Counted from the stretch's first letter, positions 16,385 through 25,846 are shown. The stretch is 59,084 nucleotides of DNA from DATGIQ01 sp035295665 (GCA_035295665.1 DATGIQ010000360.1:1-59084), one strand, 5' to 3'. Program-made: numbers and translations. Notes: a model not told the origin generated them from the sequence alone.

Positions 16385-16598
16385 CCATGTACGACGAACG
16401 CGCGGCTCGCCATCGAGCCATTGCCCTACACCTCACCGACGGTCAACATGAAGCGCCATCCGCGGTGGCATACGCATCGCTGCTGGAGAACGCCGCTCCG
16501 GTTGCCAAATTCTGCCCCAGGTGCGACAATTCCTTTTTCTGAACACGCTTCACCGGCAACGGTGGGGACCCGTGCTTTCTCTCCGAGGAGTTCAACCG

Positions 16599-18302
16599 AT
16601 GCTCTCGCTGCGTCTTGTCCTGTTGGCATTGTTCACGTTCTCGGCAGTCATGACGGTCTGGGTGCCGATTGCTGCCCTCGCCGCTTCCCCTGCAACCGCG
16701 CGGGCCCAGAAGTTTATCGACGCCCACGTGGCCAAGGTACGCCCGCTGGAAGTACGAGCCGGCCAAGCCTGGTGGGACGCCAATGTCTCGGGAAAAGATG
16801 AAGACTTCAAGCGAAAAGAAGAGACGCAAAACCGCATCGACGAAGCGCTCGCCGACCCGACGGCTTTCAAGGAGCTTCAGGCTATCAAGACCGGCGGCGG
16901 TATCGACGATCCGATCGTCGCCCGGCAGATCGACGTGCTCTATCTCGGTTATCTGGAGAAACAGGTCGACCCGGCGCTCCTGAAGCAGATGGTGGCCCTG
17001 TCGAACAAAGTCGAGAAAGCGTTCAACACCTTCCGCGCTCAAGTGGATGGCAGGGAAATGACCGACAGTGAAGTTCGCCACGTCTTGAAGAATTCCAAAG
17101 ATTCGCAACGGCGGCGTGCCGTCTGGGAAGCCAGCAAGGCTGTAGGTAGCGTTGTGGAGGCGGATCTGCGTCAGCTGGTCAAACTCCGCAACGAGGCGGC
17201 GACGAAGCTGGGGTTCAAGAACTACCATGCCCTCCAGCTGTTCCTCAACGAACAAAACGGCGACGATTTGCTCAAGCTGTTCGATGAGCTCGATGAATTG
17301 ACGCGGGCACCGTTCCACGCCGCCAAGGCCGAGATCGATGCCAAGCTTGCCGCCGATTGCAAAGTAGGCGTCCAGGATCTCATGCCCTGGCATTACCATG
17401 ACCCCTTTTTCCAAGAATCGCCCGCGGTCTTCGCCGCCAATCTCGACGCACCGTACGCCAAGGCAGACTTGTTACGCTTGGCGCAGGACTTTTATCGGAG
17501 CATTGGGCTGCCGGTGGATGACGTGATTGCCCGCAGCGATCTCTACGAGAAGAAGGGAAAAAGCCCGCACGCCTTCTGCACCGATATCGACCGCGAGGGA
17601 GATGTCCGCGTGCTCGCCAATATTGTCAACAACGAACAATGGATGTCCACGATGCTCCACGAGCTGGGGCACTCGGTTTACAGCAGCAAGAATATCCCCC
17701 GCTCCTTGCCCTATGTACTCCGGGCTGAAGCCCACATCCTCACGACCGAGGGCGTGGCCATGATGTTCGAACGCCTGAGCAAGCAGCGCGCCTGGCTGGA
17801 AAAATTGGGCCAGACCGTGGACCAGCCGAAGTTGTTCGATGAAACCGCCGCCAAGATGCAGCGCAACCAGCTGTTGATCTTTTCACGGTGGTGTCAGGTC
17901 ATGCTCCGTTTCGAAAAAGGGATGTACGAGAACCCGGACCAAGATCTAAGCCGGCTCTGGTGGGAGTTGGTTCAGAAATACCAGGAAGTGAAGCCCCCTG
18001 CCGGTCGAAAGGCCCCCGATTACGCAAGCAAGATTCATATCGTCAATACGCCGGTTTATTACCACAACTACCAAATGGGCCAACTGTTCGCCTCGCAAGT
18101 GCACCATGCCATTGCCCGCGAAGTCTATAACGGAGCCGACCCGGACACGGTGGTTTATGTTGGAAACCCCGCGGTTGGCGACTTCATGAAGAAACGAGTG
18201 TTCGAGCCGGGTCGAACGCTTCCCTGGAATGACTTGACGAAACACGCCACCGGACAACCTCTGAATGCGCTGGCGTTCGCCGCCGATTTCAAGGGGAAGT
18301 AA
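16599..18302 (+). CDS. Secreted M2-type (ACE-like) zinc metallopeptidase
   Basis: Protein of 567 residues with a signal peptide (LSLRLVLLALFTFSAVMTVW…AALAAS). The body is almost wholly helical. The zinc site HELGH appears at about residue 353 (STMLHELGHSVYSS), and the third ligand is in TTEGVAMMFE about 30 residues later, the spacing of clan MA gluzincins of the M2/M3 type. The length and the helical N-terminal half fit bacterial M2 (angiotensin-converting-enzyme-like) peptidyl-dipeptidases, which trim peptides from the C-terminus in the periplasm. The ATG at 16599 has GAGGAG 8 bases upstream; the longer frame from 16521 would hide the signal peptide. An M3-like oligopeptidase is the alternative. 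Confidence 0.85.
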   Translation: MLSLRLVLLALFTFSAVMTVWVPIAALAASPATARAQKFIDAHVAKVRPLEVRAGQAWWDANVSGKDEDFKRKEETQNRIDEALADPTAFKELQAIKTGGGIDDPIVARQIDVLYLGYLEKQVDPALLKQMVALSNKVEKAFNTFRAQVDGREMTDSEVRHVLKNSKDSQRRRAVWEASKAVGSVVEADLRQLVKLRNEAATKLGFKNYHALQLFLNEQNGDDLLKLFDELDELTRAPFHAAKAEIDAKLAADCKVGVQDLMPWHYHDPFFQESPAVFAANLDAPYAKADLLRLAQDFYRSIGLPVDDVIARSDLYEKKGKSPHAFCTDIDREGDVRVLANIVNNEQWMSTMLHELGHSVYSSKNIPRSLPYVLRAEAHILTTEGVAMMFERLSKQRAWLEKLGQTVDQPKLFDETAAKMQRNQLLIFSRWCQVMLRFEKGMYENPDQDLSRLWWELVQKYQEVKPPAGRKAPDYASKIHIVNTPVYYHNYQMGQLFASQVHHAIAREVYNGADPDTVVYVGNPAVGDFMKKRVFEPGRTLPWNDLTKHATGQPLNALAFAADFKGK

Positions 18303-18366
18303 ATCCCCACATCGGGGGGGGTTAAAGACATCCAACGGATCGGCATACCATTTGCTCTTCTCACGC

Positions 18367-19734
18367 ATGATGGCAGCGAACCTGCGTGAGAATGGTGTCA
18401 ATCCTGAAGTTTCTCACAGCAGTCCTGCCCACGTGATCAATCACAAGCGTGGGGACACCAGGGAGCCCAAAGGTCCGGCGAAGCCGATCCTGCGATTTCT
18501 CCGGGTGCTTGGGCCGGGGCTGATCACCGGAGCGTCCGACGACGACCCATCGGGCATTGCCACATATGCGCTGGCCGGAGCGTCCCTGGGCTATGCCACC
18601 CTGTGGACGGCCCTGGTGACGTTTCCCTTGATGGCTTCGGTGCAATTTATCAGTGCCAAGATCGGTCTGGTGACCGGCACGGGCCTGGCGGGCGTGCTCC
18701 GACGGCATTACCGGTCCAGCCTGCTGTATCCGACGGTGCTGGGATTGGTGATTGCCAACACCCTCAATGCGGGCGCCGACATCGGGGCCATCGCCGCCGG
18801 GATCAACCTCCTCATCCCGGTTCCGGTGGCTTTGCTGATTGTGCCCATCGGCCTGGCCATCCTGGAGCTCCAGATCTGGGGGTCGTACCGGCTCATTGCC
18901 AACATCTTTCGGTGGCTCACGTTATCTCTGTTTGCGTATGTGGGTGCCGCTTTCTTCGCCCGGCCGGACCTGATGGAGGTGCTCCAGGACACCTTCCTAC
19001 CCGTGGTTCGCTTCGACAGCAGCTTCCTGAGCGTGCTGGTAGCGATCTTGGGGACGACGATTTCACCCTACCTGTTTTTCTGGCAAGCCAGTCAGGAGGT
19101 CGAAGAGAAAGCACAACGGGGCCACAAAAGGACGTTGCACCGCGGACGGATCACCGGTGCCGAGCTGCGGGATGCCGCCTGGGATGTCAATGTCGGCATG
19201 TTTCTCTCCAACTTCGTGATGTACTTCATCATCCTGGCCACGGCAGCCACGCTGCACCGGACGGGACGGACCAGCATCAGCTCGGCCGCCGAGGCTGCGG
19301 AAGCTCTGCGCCCGCTGGCCGGGGAGTTGGCCAGCATTCTGATGGCGCTCGGGTTGATCGGAACGGGCTTCCTGGCCGTGCCCATCCTGACGACTTCGGG
19401 AGCTTATGCCGTCTGTGAAACGTTTGGCTGGAAAAGCAGCCTGGATGCGAAGCCGGGCCGGGCCAAAGAATTCTACCTGATCATCGGTGCTTCCACGCTG
19501 GCGGCGTTGGCGATGAATTTCGTAGGGATCAACCCGATGAGTGCGCTCTTCTGGGTGTCGGTCCTTAATGGTTTCCTTTCGCCGCCGCTGCTCTTGATCC
19601 TTCTGCTGATCGCCAATAACCGGCAGGTCATGGGCGCGCAGACGAATGGGCTGGGTCTCAACGTGCTGGGCTGGACCACAACCATCGTGATGTTCGCTGC
19701 CGCGGTAGGGCTGATTCTGACCTGGGGCCAGTAA
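18367..19734 (+). CDS. Nramp (SLC11) family transporter with non-canonical metal-site residues
   Basis: Polytopic protein of 455 residues with about 11 membrane helices. The Nramp fold is clear from GPGLITGASDDDPSG in helix 1 (residues 50–63) and LGTTISPYLFFWQASQ in helix 6 (229–243). In classical Mn/Fe transporters these sites are DPGN and MPHN. Here the asparagine and the methionine that ligate soft transition metals are replaced (DPSG, ISPY), so the substrate may not be Mn2+ or Fe2+. The start is uncertain: ATG at 18367, with another directly after it and no strong Shine-Dalgarno; the frame upstream overlaps the peptidase end. It heads a same-strand group with a zinc-finger regulator and an iron permease-like protein. 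Confidence 0.88.
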   Translation: MMAANLRENGVNPEVSHSSPAHVINHKRGDTREPKGPAKPILRFLRVLGPGLITGASDDDPSGIATYALAGASLGYATLWTALVTFPLMASVQFISAKIGLVTGTGLAGVLRRHYRSSLLYPTVLGLVIANTLNAGADIGAIAAGINLLIPVPVALLIVPIGLAILELQIWGSYRLIANIFRWLTLSLFAYVGAAFFARPDLMEVLQDTFLPVVRFDSSFLSVLVAILGTTISPYLFFWQASQEVEEKAQRGHKRTLHRGRITGAELRDAAWDVNVGMFLSNFVMYFIILATAATLHRTGRTSISSAAEAAEALRPLAGELASILMALGLIGTGFLAVPILTTSGAYAVCETFGWKSSLDAKPGRAKEFYLIIGASTLAALAMNFVGINPMSALFWVSVLNGFLSPPLLLILLLIANNRQVMGAQTNGLGLNVLGWTTTIVMFAAAVGLILTWGQ

Positions 19735-19881
19735 TCGGGCGCCGCTTTCTGGCTGAGAGATACATGAAGCTTTCGGACGGCATGGGAATTGCGAATGCTG
19801 TCAAAGGCGACTTCGGAGCCGTACCCTTCGATCCGCACGAGATGGGACGAACCTGGTTTACATGAAGGAGTGGAACTTACG

Positions 19882-20283
19882 ATGACTAAAGCTGAGCTCG
19901 AGAAATATCGTCAGCGGCTACTCGATCTGGGGAAGAGCCGCAAAGGCAACGTGAGAGACCTGCAAGCCGAGGCTTTTCAAAGCGCCGGCGGTGAGGCCAG
20001 TGGCAACCTCTCCAATGTCCCTGTGCATATGGCGGATTTGGCCTCGGATAACTTTGAGCAAGAAGTGTCCATCCGCTTGCTCGAAACCGAGGAACAGATC
20101 CTGGAAGAAATTGCCGAGGCTCTCGAGCGCGTCGACAACGGAACCTTTGGCCGTTGCCAGGAGTGTTCAAGAGAAATCTCCAAAGAGCGCCTTTCTGCCA
20201 TCCCCTACACCCGTCTTTGCATCGACTGTGCCAACCAGGCACAAAGGCGAGCGGTACCAGCCGAAGGTCCTGGCAAGCTGTAA
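19882..20283 (+). CDS. DksA/TraR family C4 zinc-finger protein
   Basis: Protein of 133 residues: an N-terminal helical region (MTKAELEKYRQRLLDL), a central coiled-coil hairpin (VSIRLLETEEQILEEIAEALERV) and a C-terminal zinc finger CQECSREIS…RLCIDCA, with all four cysteines (CxxC–x17–CxxC). This is the layout of DksA/TraR proteins, which enter the RNA polymerase secondary channel. The acidic tip pair of DksA (DxxDA) is not obvious, so its effect on transcription may differ. The ATG at 19882 is preceded by GAAGGAGTGG at good spacing; frames extending to 19789 are rejected. It lies 147 bases after the Nramp gene and 48 bases before the iron permease-like gene. Confidence 0.88.
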   Translation: MTKAELEKYRQRLLDLGKSRKGNVRDLQAEAFQSAGGEASGNLSNVPVHMADLASDNFEQEVSIRLLETEEQILEEIAEALERVDNGTFGRCQECSREISKERLSAIPYTRLCIDCANQAQRRAVPAEGPGKL

Positions 20284-20331
20284 CGCTTCATCAAGCCCCT
20301 GAGCCGGCGACTTTTCGAAAAGCTGGATGAC

Positions 20332-20811
20332 ATGAGCGCCATCAGACCGCAGAGCATCACTGAAACGGAGACCGACGAACCCGTTAGCTGGATGGAACGG
20401 CTTGCACACAGGGTGACCACCTCGGTCGGCAGCTCCTGGGCCTTTGTCATTGCGTTGGCCCTGACGGTGTCGTGGCTGGTGTCAGGTCCATTGTTTTACT
20501 ATTCGGATACCTGGCAGCTGGTGATGAACACCATCAGCAGCATCGTGACCTTTCTGATGGTTTTCCTCCTGCAGCGTTCCCAGAACAAAGACTCCCTGGC
20601 CATGCAGATCAAGCTCAATGAGATTTTGGGAGCCATTCGCGGAGCCAGCAATCTTCTGATCAACGTGGAGGACCTTCCCGAGGAACAAGTCCGCGCCCTC
20701 CACGAGCGCTATCACAAGCTCTGCGAAAAGGCAAAAGCAAATGGCAATATGACGGGTAGTCTTTCCATCGAGCAAAGCTCGGGCGGAGCCAGGCCACTGG
20801 AGAAGTCGTGA
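20332..20811 (+). CDS. Low-affinity iron permease-like small membrane protein (PF04120 type)
   Basis: Protein of 159 residues with two membrane helices (~33–55 and ~62–82) and the family's usual second-helix segment SIVTFLMVFLLQRSQNKD followed by SLAMQIKLNEIL. These match the low-affinity iron permease/PF04120 group, a family named after a fungal Fe transporter. In bacteria its transport activity is not established. The C-terminal ~70 residues are soluble and helical. The ATG lies 48 bases after the zinc-finger gene, on the same strand as the Nramp-like transporter, which suggests a shared metal or envelope theme. It converges on the MFS/spermidine-synthase-like gene, with only 26 bases between the two stop codons. 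Confidence 0.8.
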   Translation: MSAIRPQSITETETDEPVSWMERLAHRVTTSVGSSWAFVIALALTVSWLVSGPLFYYSDTWQLVMNTISSIVTFLMVFLLQRSQNKDSLAMQIKLNEILGAIRGASNLLINVEDLPEEQVRALHERYHKLCEKAKANGNMTGSLSIEQSSGGARPLEKS

Positions 20812-20837
20812 CGGGTAACCGTCCCAAGTCCCGAGCA

Positions 20838-23180
20838 TCATTTCCACATAAACACGCTCAACAGATTCGAATAGTCATCCGTCCATACCCCAACTTTGGG
20901 ATCCGTTTCGATCGGCTTCCAGCGTTCATCCTCCGCGAGTTTGCCAAAATCTTCGCGCCGCCGGGCCAGGATCACCCAATCGGACACCGAGATCCCTGGT
21001 ACCGGCCTTCGCTCCGCATCGCTATCGTACTCGCGCAGCGCGACCAGCCCCAACACCCGTGCCAAATTCCCCAGGACCGGCTGGAGATCGAGATGGCGAT
21101 TGGAAATATGGACCGCCAGAATGCCATCCTCGCTCAGCTTGCGGAAATACAGCTCCAACGCCTCGCGTGTAATGAGGTGGATCGGGATGGCGTCGGAGCT
21201 GAACGCGTCGACGACGATGATGCCGTATTTCTTATCCTCCGCCTCTTGCAGACGCAGCCGAGCATCGCCCAGGATAATCTGCCAGTCGGCCTGGCAATCC
21301 CGCAGGTAGGTGAAGTAATTCGGATTGGTGGCGATATCCCGGACCACCGGATCGATATCGTAAATCGTCAAGTGCTGACCGGGCTCACCATAGCTGGCCA
21401 ACGTCCCCGTCCCCAGACCGATCAGCGCGACATTTGGCTTGGCGCGCGGCCCGCTGAATTCCGTAAAGACCTGGCCAATCGGTCCGCTCGTGTGGTAATA
21501 CGTCAAGGGCTCGGATCTGCCGTTCGGATTGCGGATTTCCTCGCCGTGCAGCGTCGTGCCGTGGGTCAGCGTATACGCCTCCTCACCGGGATAATACTGT
21601 ACCTTGAGAACACCGAAAAAGCTCCGCTTCTGGTAAAGCACTTGGGACTGACCAGGGTCCGGCACATTGTAATAGGCGTTGGCCAGCATGAACGCACCGA
21701 CGGCCAAACCAAAACGAATCGGCCGCATCACGAACGAATAGCACAACAGCGTCACCAGCCCCAGGATAAGGGCCTTGTCCATCCGGAACAGATCGAGATG
21801 CATGTGGTCCTTGATCCAGTAGATGGCCGGCGTGATGCCGTCGCGCAGGGCCGCCCGCCAGCTATCCTCGTCGGGGCTGGTGAGCAAACAGCGAAAGAGA
21901 GCATAAGCGACCACGCCGAGACCCGCGGCCAAGCAGATGTCGGTCAGCAGCCCCACGGACTTGGCGAGCCGGTCGGGGAAGAACCGAGCCAGCCAGACTT
22001 TTGGTTCCGTCTCGGCCGGCAACAGCAGGCACGCCAGCACCAGCGCGACGTTGTATTCCGCGACTGAATTGAAAATCAAGGGCGCCACCAATGCGTTAAA
22101 CAGGCCGCCCAGGACGCCGCCCAGCGACATGAGCAAGTAAAACTGGGTCAAGTAGCGCGGCGACGGCCTAGTCCTGGCCAATTCCCCGTGGCAAACCAGG
22201 GCAACCATGAACAAGGTGAGCAGATGCAACCCGATGGTCGCGCTGATGGGCCACTTGGTGACCGTGTACAGCATTCGGAACACCAGGACAAGAAGCACCA
22301 GCGGCAAAATGACCACCAAAATCCGATGCAGGATCGCTGGCCATTTCGCGAACACGAGGATGAAACTCAAAAGGTAAAGGGCCAGGGGAATGACCCACAG
22401 CAACGGGATGGCGGCAATATCGAGGGTAATGTGCGTCGTTGCCCCCAACATCATGCTCGACGGGACAAATGCCAGGGCCACCCAGCGGAGCCGCTGCCAC
22501 GCCGACACCGACTCGTTGGCCTGCCCTTCTGTTTTCTGTCGATCTGCCGCCTTGCCGATCGGTTTCTCTGGATCGGGCGAACGCCACACGGCCCAGGCAC
22601 AAGCCAACATGAACATCACAAACAGCCCGTAGCCGGCGGTCCATAGCCAGCTTTGGGATAGCCATTGATGGGGGTTGAGCGTGAGATTCGGCTCGACAAT
22701 CGCGGGATAGCCGATCAGAGCCAACATGCTCCCCAGGTTGCTGGCGGCATAGAGGAAATAAGGATCCTTCGCCGATGAATGGCTGGTTCGAGCAAACCAA
22801 TTTTGCAGCAAGGGTGCGCTGGTCGACAACACGAAGAACGGCAAGCCGGCCGACACCAGCAGCAGGGCCAGCAGCCAGGGAATCGGGTTGGCGTCGCCCG
22901 GCGGTCCCCACCCGTGCGCCACGCTGATGGGAAAAACCGCAAACGGAAGAAAGAGTAAAACCACGTGCACCAATACCTGCCGGCGGGTAGTGAGCCAACC
23001 GGTGCTCGCATGGGAATAGGCATACCCGGCTAGCAGTCCCGCTTGGAAGAAGACCATGCAGGTATTCCAAACGGCCGGGGTCCCGCCCAGAGAGGGTAGG
23101 ACCATCTTCGCGATCATCGGCTGGATGAGGAACAGAAGCGTGGCGCTCAGGAACAGCGTGATAGCAAAAAGCAATACCAA
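20838..23180 (-). CDS. Fused MFS-type membrane/spermidine-synthase-like protein (paralogue 1)
   Basis: Protein of 780 residues. The first ~530 residues form about 12–14 membrane helices with a family motif near the start (SATLLFLIQPMIAKMVLP, then GGTPAVWNTCMVFFQ). The last ~220 residues are a Rossmann methyltransferase-like spermidine synthase domain: VALIGLGTGTLASYG, the acidic loop YDIDP, LGDARLRL and VVDAFSSDAIPIHL. The catalytic aspartate region is kept, but no polyamine-binding pattern can be confirmed, so the product is unknown. The start codon is TTG at 23180, supported by GGAG eight bases upstream and by alignment with the next gene. It is the downstream member of a tandem pair; the gap is 125 bases. 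Confidence 0.85.
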   Translation of the reverse strand: MVLLFAITLFLSATLLFLIQPMIAKMVLPSLGGTPAVWNTCMVFFQAGLLAGYAYSHASTGWLTTRRQVLVHVVLLFLPFAVFPISVAHGWGPPGDANPIPWLLALLLVSAGLPFFVLSTSAPLLQNWFARTSHSSAKDPYFLYAASNLGSMLALIGYPAIVEPNLTLNPHQWLSQSWLWTAGYGLFVMFMLACAWAVWRSPDPEKPIGKAADRQKTEGQANESVSAWQRLRWVALAFVPSSMMLGATTHITLDIAAIPLLWVIPLALYLLSFILVFAKWPAILHRILVVILPLVLLVLVFRMLYTVTKWPISATIGLHLLTLFMVALVCHGELARTRPSPRYLTQFYLLMSLGGVLGGLFNALVAPLIFNSVAEYNVALVLACLLLPAETEPKVWLARFFPDRLAKSVGLLTDICLAAGLGVVAYALFRCLLTSPDEDSWRAALRDGITPAIYWIKDHMHLDLFRMDKALILGLVTLLCYSFVMRPIRFGLAVGAFMLANAYYNVPDPGQSQVLYQKRSFFGVLKVQYYPGEEAYTLTHGTTLHGEEIRNPNGRSEPLTYYHTSGPIGQVFTEFSGPRAKPNVALIGLGTGTLASYGEPGQHLTIYDIDPVVRDIATNPNYFTYLRDCQADWQIILGDARLRLQEAEDKKYGIIVVDAFSSDAIPIHLITREALELYFRKLSEDGILAVHISNRHLDLQPVLGNLARVLGLVALREYDSDAERRPVPGISVSDWVILARRREDFGKLAEDERWKPIETDPKVGVWTDDYSNLLSVFMWK

Positions 23181-23305
23181 GGGGGTATCTCCGCTGTGAG
23201 GGAATAGGAAGCAGTAGGCCGTCCGGGGACCCGGGCCGCTTGCCTTTAGCCTGGTTTACGAATCGACGATCGAAAAACGAGGCTTGCAGACCGCACCAGG
23301 GTTTC

Positions 23306-25846
23306 TCATTTCCACTTGAAGACGCTCAGCAGGTTTGAGTAATCGTCGGTCCAAACGCCCACCTCAGGCCGTTTGCGGATCGGTTTCCACCGCGCATCCT
23401 CAGCCAGTTTGCCGAAATCTTCCTTCCGATGCGCAAGCAGGACCCACTGAGAAGCCCTTTTTCCAACGTGCCCGGCGAACGACCGATCATACTGGAACAG
23501 CCCAACGAGACCGAGTGCCTGAGATAAGTTTCCCAACACCGGTTCCAGGTCGAGGTAGCGATTGGAGATATGCAGCGCCAGAATCCCGTCCTGGCTGAGC
23601 TTCTGGAAGTAGAGTTCGATCGCCTCCCGTGTCAGCAGGTGAATCGGAATGGCATCGGAATTGAACGCATCGACGATGATCAACTGGAACTCATGCTCCT
23701 CGGCCAGCTTGATCCGCAGGCGGGCGTCGCCCGGAATCACCCGCCACTCCGCCCGGCAATCCTTCAAGAATGTGAAGATACTCGTGGCAATTTTTACCAC
23801 GTCGTTATCGATATCGAAGAACATGAACGATTGGCCTTGTTCTCCATAACTGGCCAAGGTCCCCGTCCCCAGGCCGATAACGGCAACGTTTTTCTTGGCT
23901 TTCGGTCCGCTAAATTCCGCAAAAACCTGTCCGATTGGCCCTGAGCGGTCGTAATAGCTGAGCGGTTCTCGATCCAGGGTAATGACCTCGGTTTTCGGGT
24001 CCCGGTGATAAAGCTGCACGCCGTGCAAGGTCGTGCCGTTGGTCAGCTTCAAGAGCGATTGGCCGCTTTCCTGTCCGAGGGTAACTTTCAGCACGCCGTA
24101 GAAATTCCGCTCTTGGGCCAGGACCGGCTCACGCCGGCTAACGTGCTGCCAAAACAGTCCGTTGAGCATGATCGTGCCAATGCCCAGGCCAAGCAACAGC
24201 GGCCGCCGCACATACAGATAATGCAGCAACGGTTCCCGGGCGGGAAGGAGCCTGCCGACGGAGATGCCGAGCGCGTGTGCCGACGCCAGAAGGAAGGAAA
24301 GCGGCCGGGCTGCCAGGCTATAGCAGAAAAGCAACGGAAGCCCAAAGACAAAAATCACACCCACCTCGGGGGGAAGCAGCCCGAACGGTTTGCCGAGGGT
24401 GACAAAATAGTTATCACGCAGTTCATCGCGGAATCGCTGCATCCAGGCGAATTCGACGTCTTTGATGATGAAAAACTGGAACAGCTTGTAGGTGAGGAAG
24501 CCCACCACAAAAGCCAAGACGACCTCGCCCAGGATGCTGACTGGCTTCGTCAGTTTCGCCGGCAGCCAGCGCGTGAACCAGAACCGATGGCTGGCGTATG
24601 GAATCGGCAAGACCAGGCAGGCAAGCACCAGACCGAGCTCATATTCGGCAACGCCGAAAAAGATCGCCGGCGCCAGCAGAGCGTTGAACAGGCCGCCCAG
24701 GGCTCCGCCAACCGATAGCCACAAGTAGAATTCGGTCAGGTACCGGGGTGCAGGCCGGCTCAGGGCCAATTCGCCATGGCAAACCAGGGCGACCACAAAT
24801 AACACCAACAGATGGAAAAAGACCAACATTCCAATGCGTGGACTCATCTCGCTCTGCATCTGGAACACCAGAAGCAAAAGCAAGGGCGCCTGAAGGAGGA
24901 TCAGCGCATGATGCAACCAGCGCGGCCAACGGGCGAAGACCAGGATGAAGCTCAGCAGATACAGGGCCAGGGGAATCACCCAAAGCAGCGGGATGGCAGC
25001 AACGTCCAGCGTGATGTAAGTGGTGACGCCCAGCATCAAGGTGGACGGCACGAACGCCAAGGCCACCCAGCGGAATCGAGTCAGGATGCCTGGACGGGGC
25101 GCAGATTCAAAGGTTGAGCTCTCCCCCTCATCGGGCAGGGCATGGTTGTGCTCCGGCTGGTCCTCGCGGTTGAGCGGTTTGCCTACGACCCAGGCACAGC
25201 GGAAGATGAGTACGCTCAGCAATCCATAGCCCAGCGTCCACAGCCAGCACTGCGAGAGCCAATGCTCTTTCTTCACCGGAAGAAGCGGCTCAATGATCGT
25301 CGGATAGCCGAGCAACGCCAACATGCTGCCCAGATTGCTGGCCGCATACAGGAAGTACGGGTCTTTGGCAGTGGGATGGCCGGTGCTCGCGAACCATCGT
25401 TGCAGGAGCGGCGTGGTGGCCGAGAGGATGAAAAAGGGGAGCCCGACCGATACCGACAGGAGCAACAGCAGCCAAACGACCGGGCTCTCATCCGTCGGAG
25501 GGATCCAGTCTTCGGTCACGCCGAGCGGCAACGCAATGACGGGGACCACCACCAGGGCCATGTGGAGCAAGAGCTGGTGGCGCAAGCTCAACCAGGCAGC
25601 ACTGGCATGTGCATAGGCATAGCCGGCCAGCAGAACGGCCTGAAAAAAGACGATGCAGGTATTCCACACGGAAGGGGAGCCGCCCAAGAGCGGGAGGATC
25701 ATCTTGGCCATCATCGGCTCGACCCAAAACAACAGGGTGGCGCTGAGGAACAATGTCCCGGCGAACAGCCAAGGCAAGGCATGATCGGTCGGGATAGTCA
25801 CGCGGGGGGGAGCTTTCTCCTGACGCAGCTTCTTCTTGCGGGACAT
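23306..25846 (-). CDS. Fused MFS-type membrane/spermidine-synthase-like protein (paralogue 2)
   Basis: Protein of 846 residues with the same plan as its downstream neighbour. A short Lys-rich head (MSRKKKLRQEKAPP) comes first, then many membrane helices (starting SATLLFWVEPMMAKMILP and GGSPSVWNTCIVFFQ), then a C-terminal spermidine-synthase-like domain (VAVIGLGTGTLASYG, FFDIDNDVV, PGDARLRI, VVDAFNSDAIPIHLLT). It is longer in the membrane part, with a ~60-residue insertion before the last helices. Both proteins end in near-identical tails (VGVWTDDYSNLLSVF). The ATG at 25846 was chosen because the upstream codons back to 26035 have no family match and overlap the proS leader. The two genes are an in-place duplication that has diverged. 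Confidence 0.85.
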   Translation of the reverse strand: MSRKKKLRQEKAPPRVTIPTDHALPWLFAGTLFLSATLLFWVEPMMAKMILPLLGGSPSVWNTCIVFFQAVLLAGYAYAHASAAWLSLRHQLLLHMALVVVPVIALPLGVTEDWIPPTDESPVVWLLLLLSVSVGLPFFILSATTPLLQRWFASTGHPTAKDPYFLYAASNLGSMLALLGYPTIIEPLLPVKKEHWLSQCWLWTLGYGLLSVLIFRCAWVVGKPLNREDQPEHNHALPDEGESSTFESAPRPGILTRFRWVALAFVPSTLMLGVTTYITLDVAAIPLLWVIPLALYLLSFILVFARWPRWLHHALILLQAPLLLLLVFQMQSEMSPRIGMLVFFHLLVLFVVALVCHGELALSRPAPRYLTEFYLWLSVGGALGGLFNALLAPAIFFGVAEYELGLVLACLVLPIPYASHRFWFTRWLPAKLTKPVSILGEVVLAFVVGFLTYKLFQFFIIKDVEFAWMQRFRDELRDNYFVTLGKPFGLLPPEVGVIFVFGLPLLFCYSLAARPLSFLLASAHALGISVGRLLPAREPLLHYLYVRRPLLLGLGIGTIMLNGLFWQHVSRREPVLAQERNFYGVLKVTLGQESGQSLLKLTNGTTLHGVQLYHRDPKTEVITLDREPLSYYDRSGPIGQVFAEFSGPKAKKNVAVIGLGTGTLASYGEQGQSFMFFDIDNDVVKIATSIFTFLKDCRAEWRVIPGDARLRIKLAEEHEFQLIIVDAFNSDAIPIHLLTREAIELYFQKLSQDGILALHISNRYLDLEPVLGNLSQALGLVGLFQYDRSFAGHVGKRASQWVLLAHRKEDFGKLAEDARWKPIRKRPEVGVWTDDYSNLLSVFKWK

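Noticed and set aside
16443..17414. Open frame of 323 codons on the minus strand
   Set aside because: Antisense to the M2-type peptidase, which carries a signal peptide and the HELGH site.
20808..22067. Open frame of 419 codons on the plus strand
   Set aside because: It is the antisense shadow of the spermidine-synthase-like domain and membrane part at 20838–23180; it is Arg/Gln/Asp-rich with no family resemblance.
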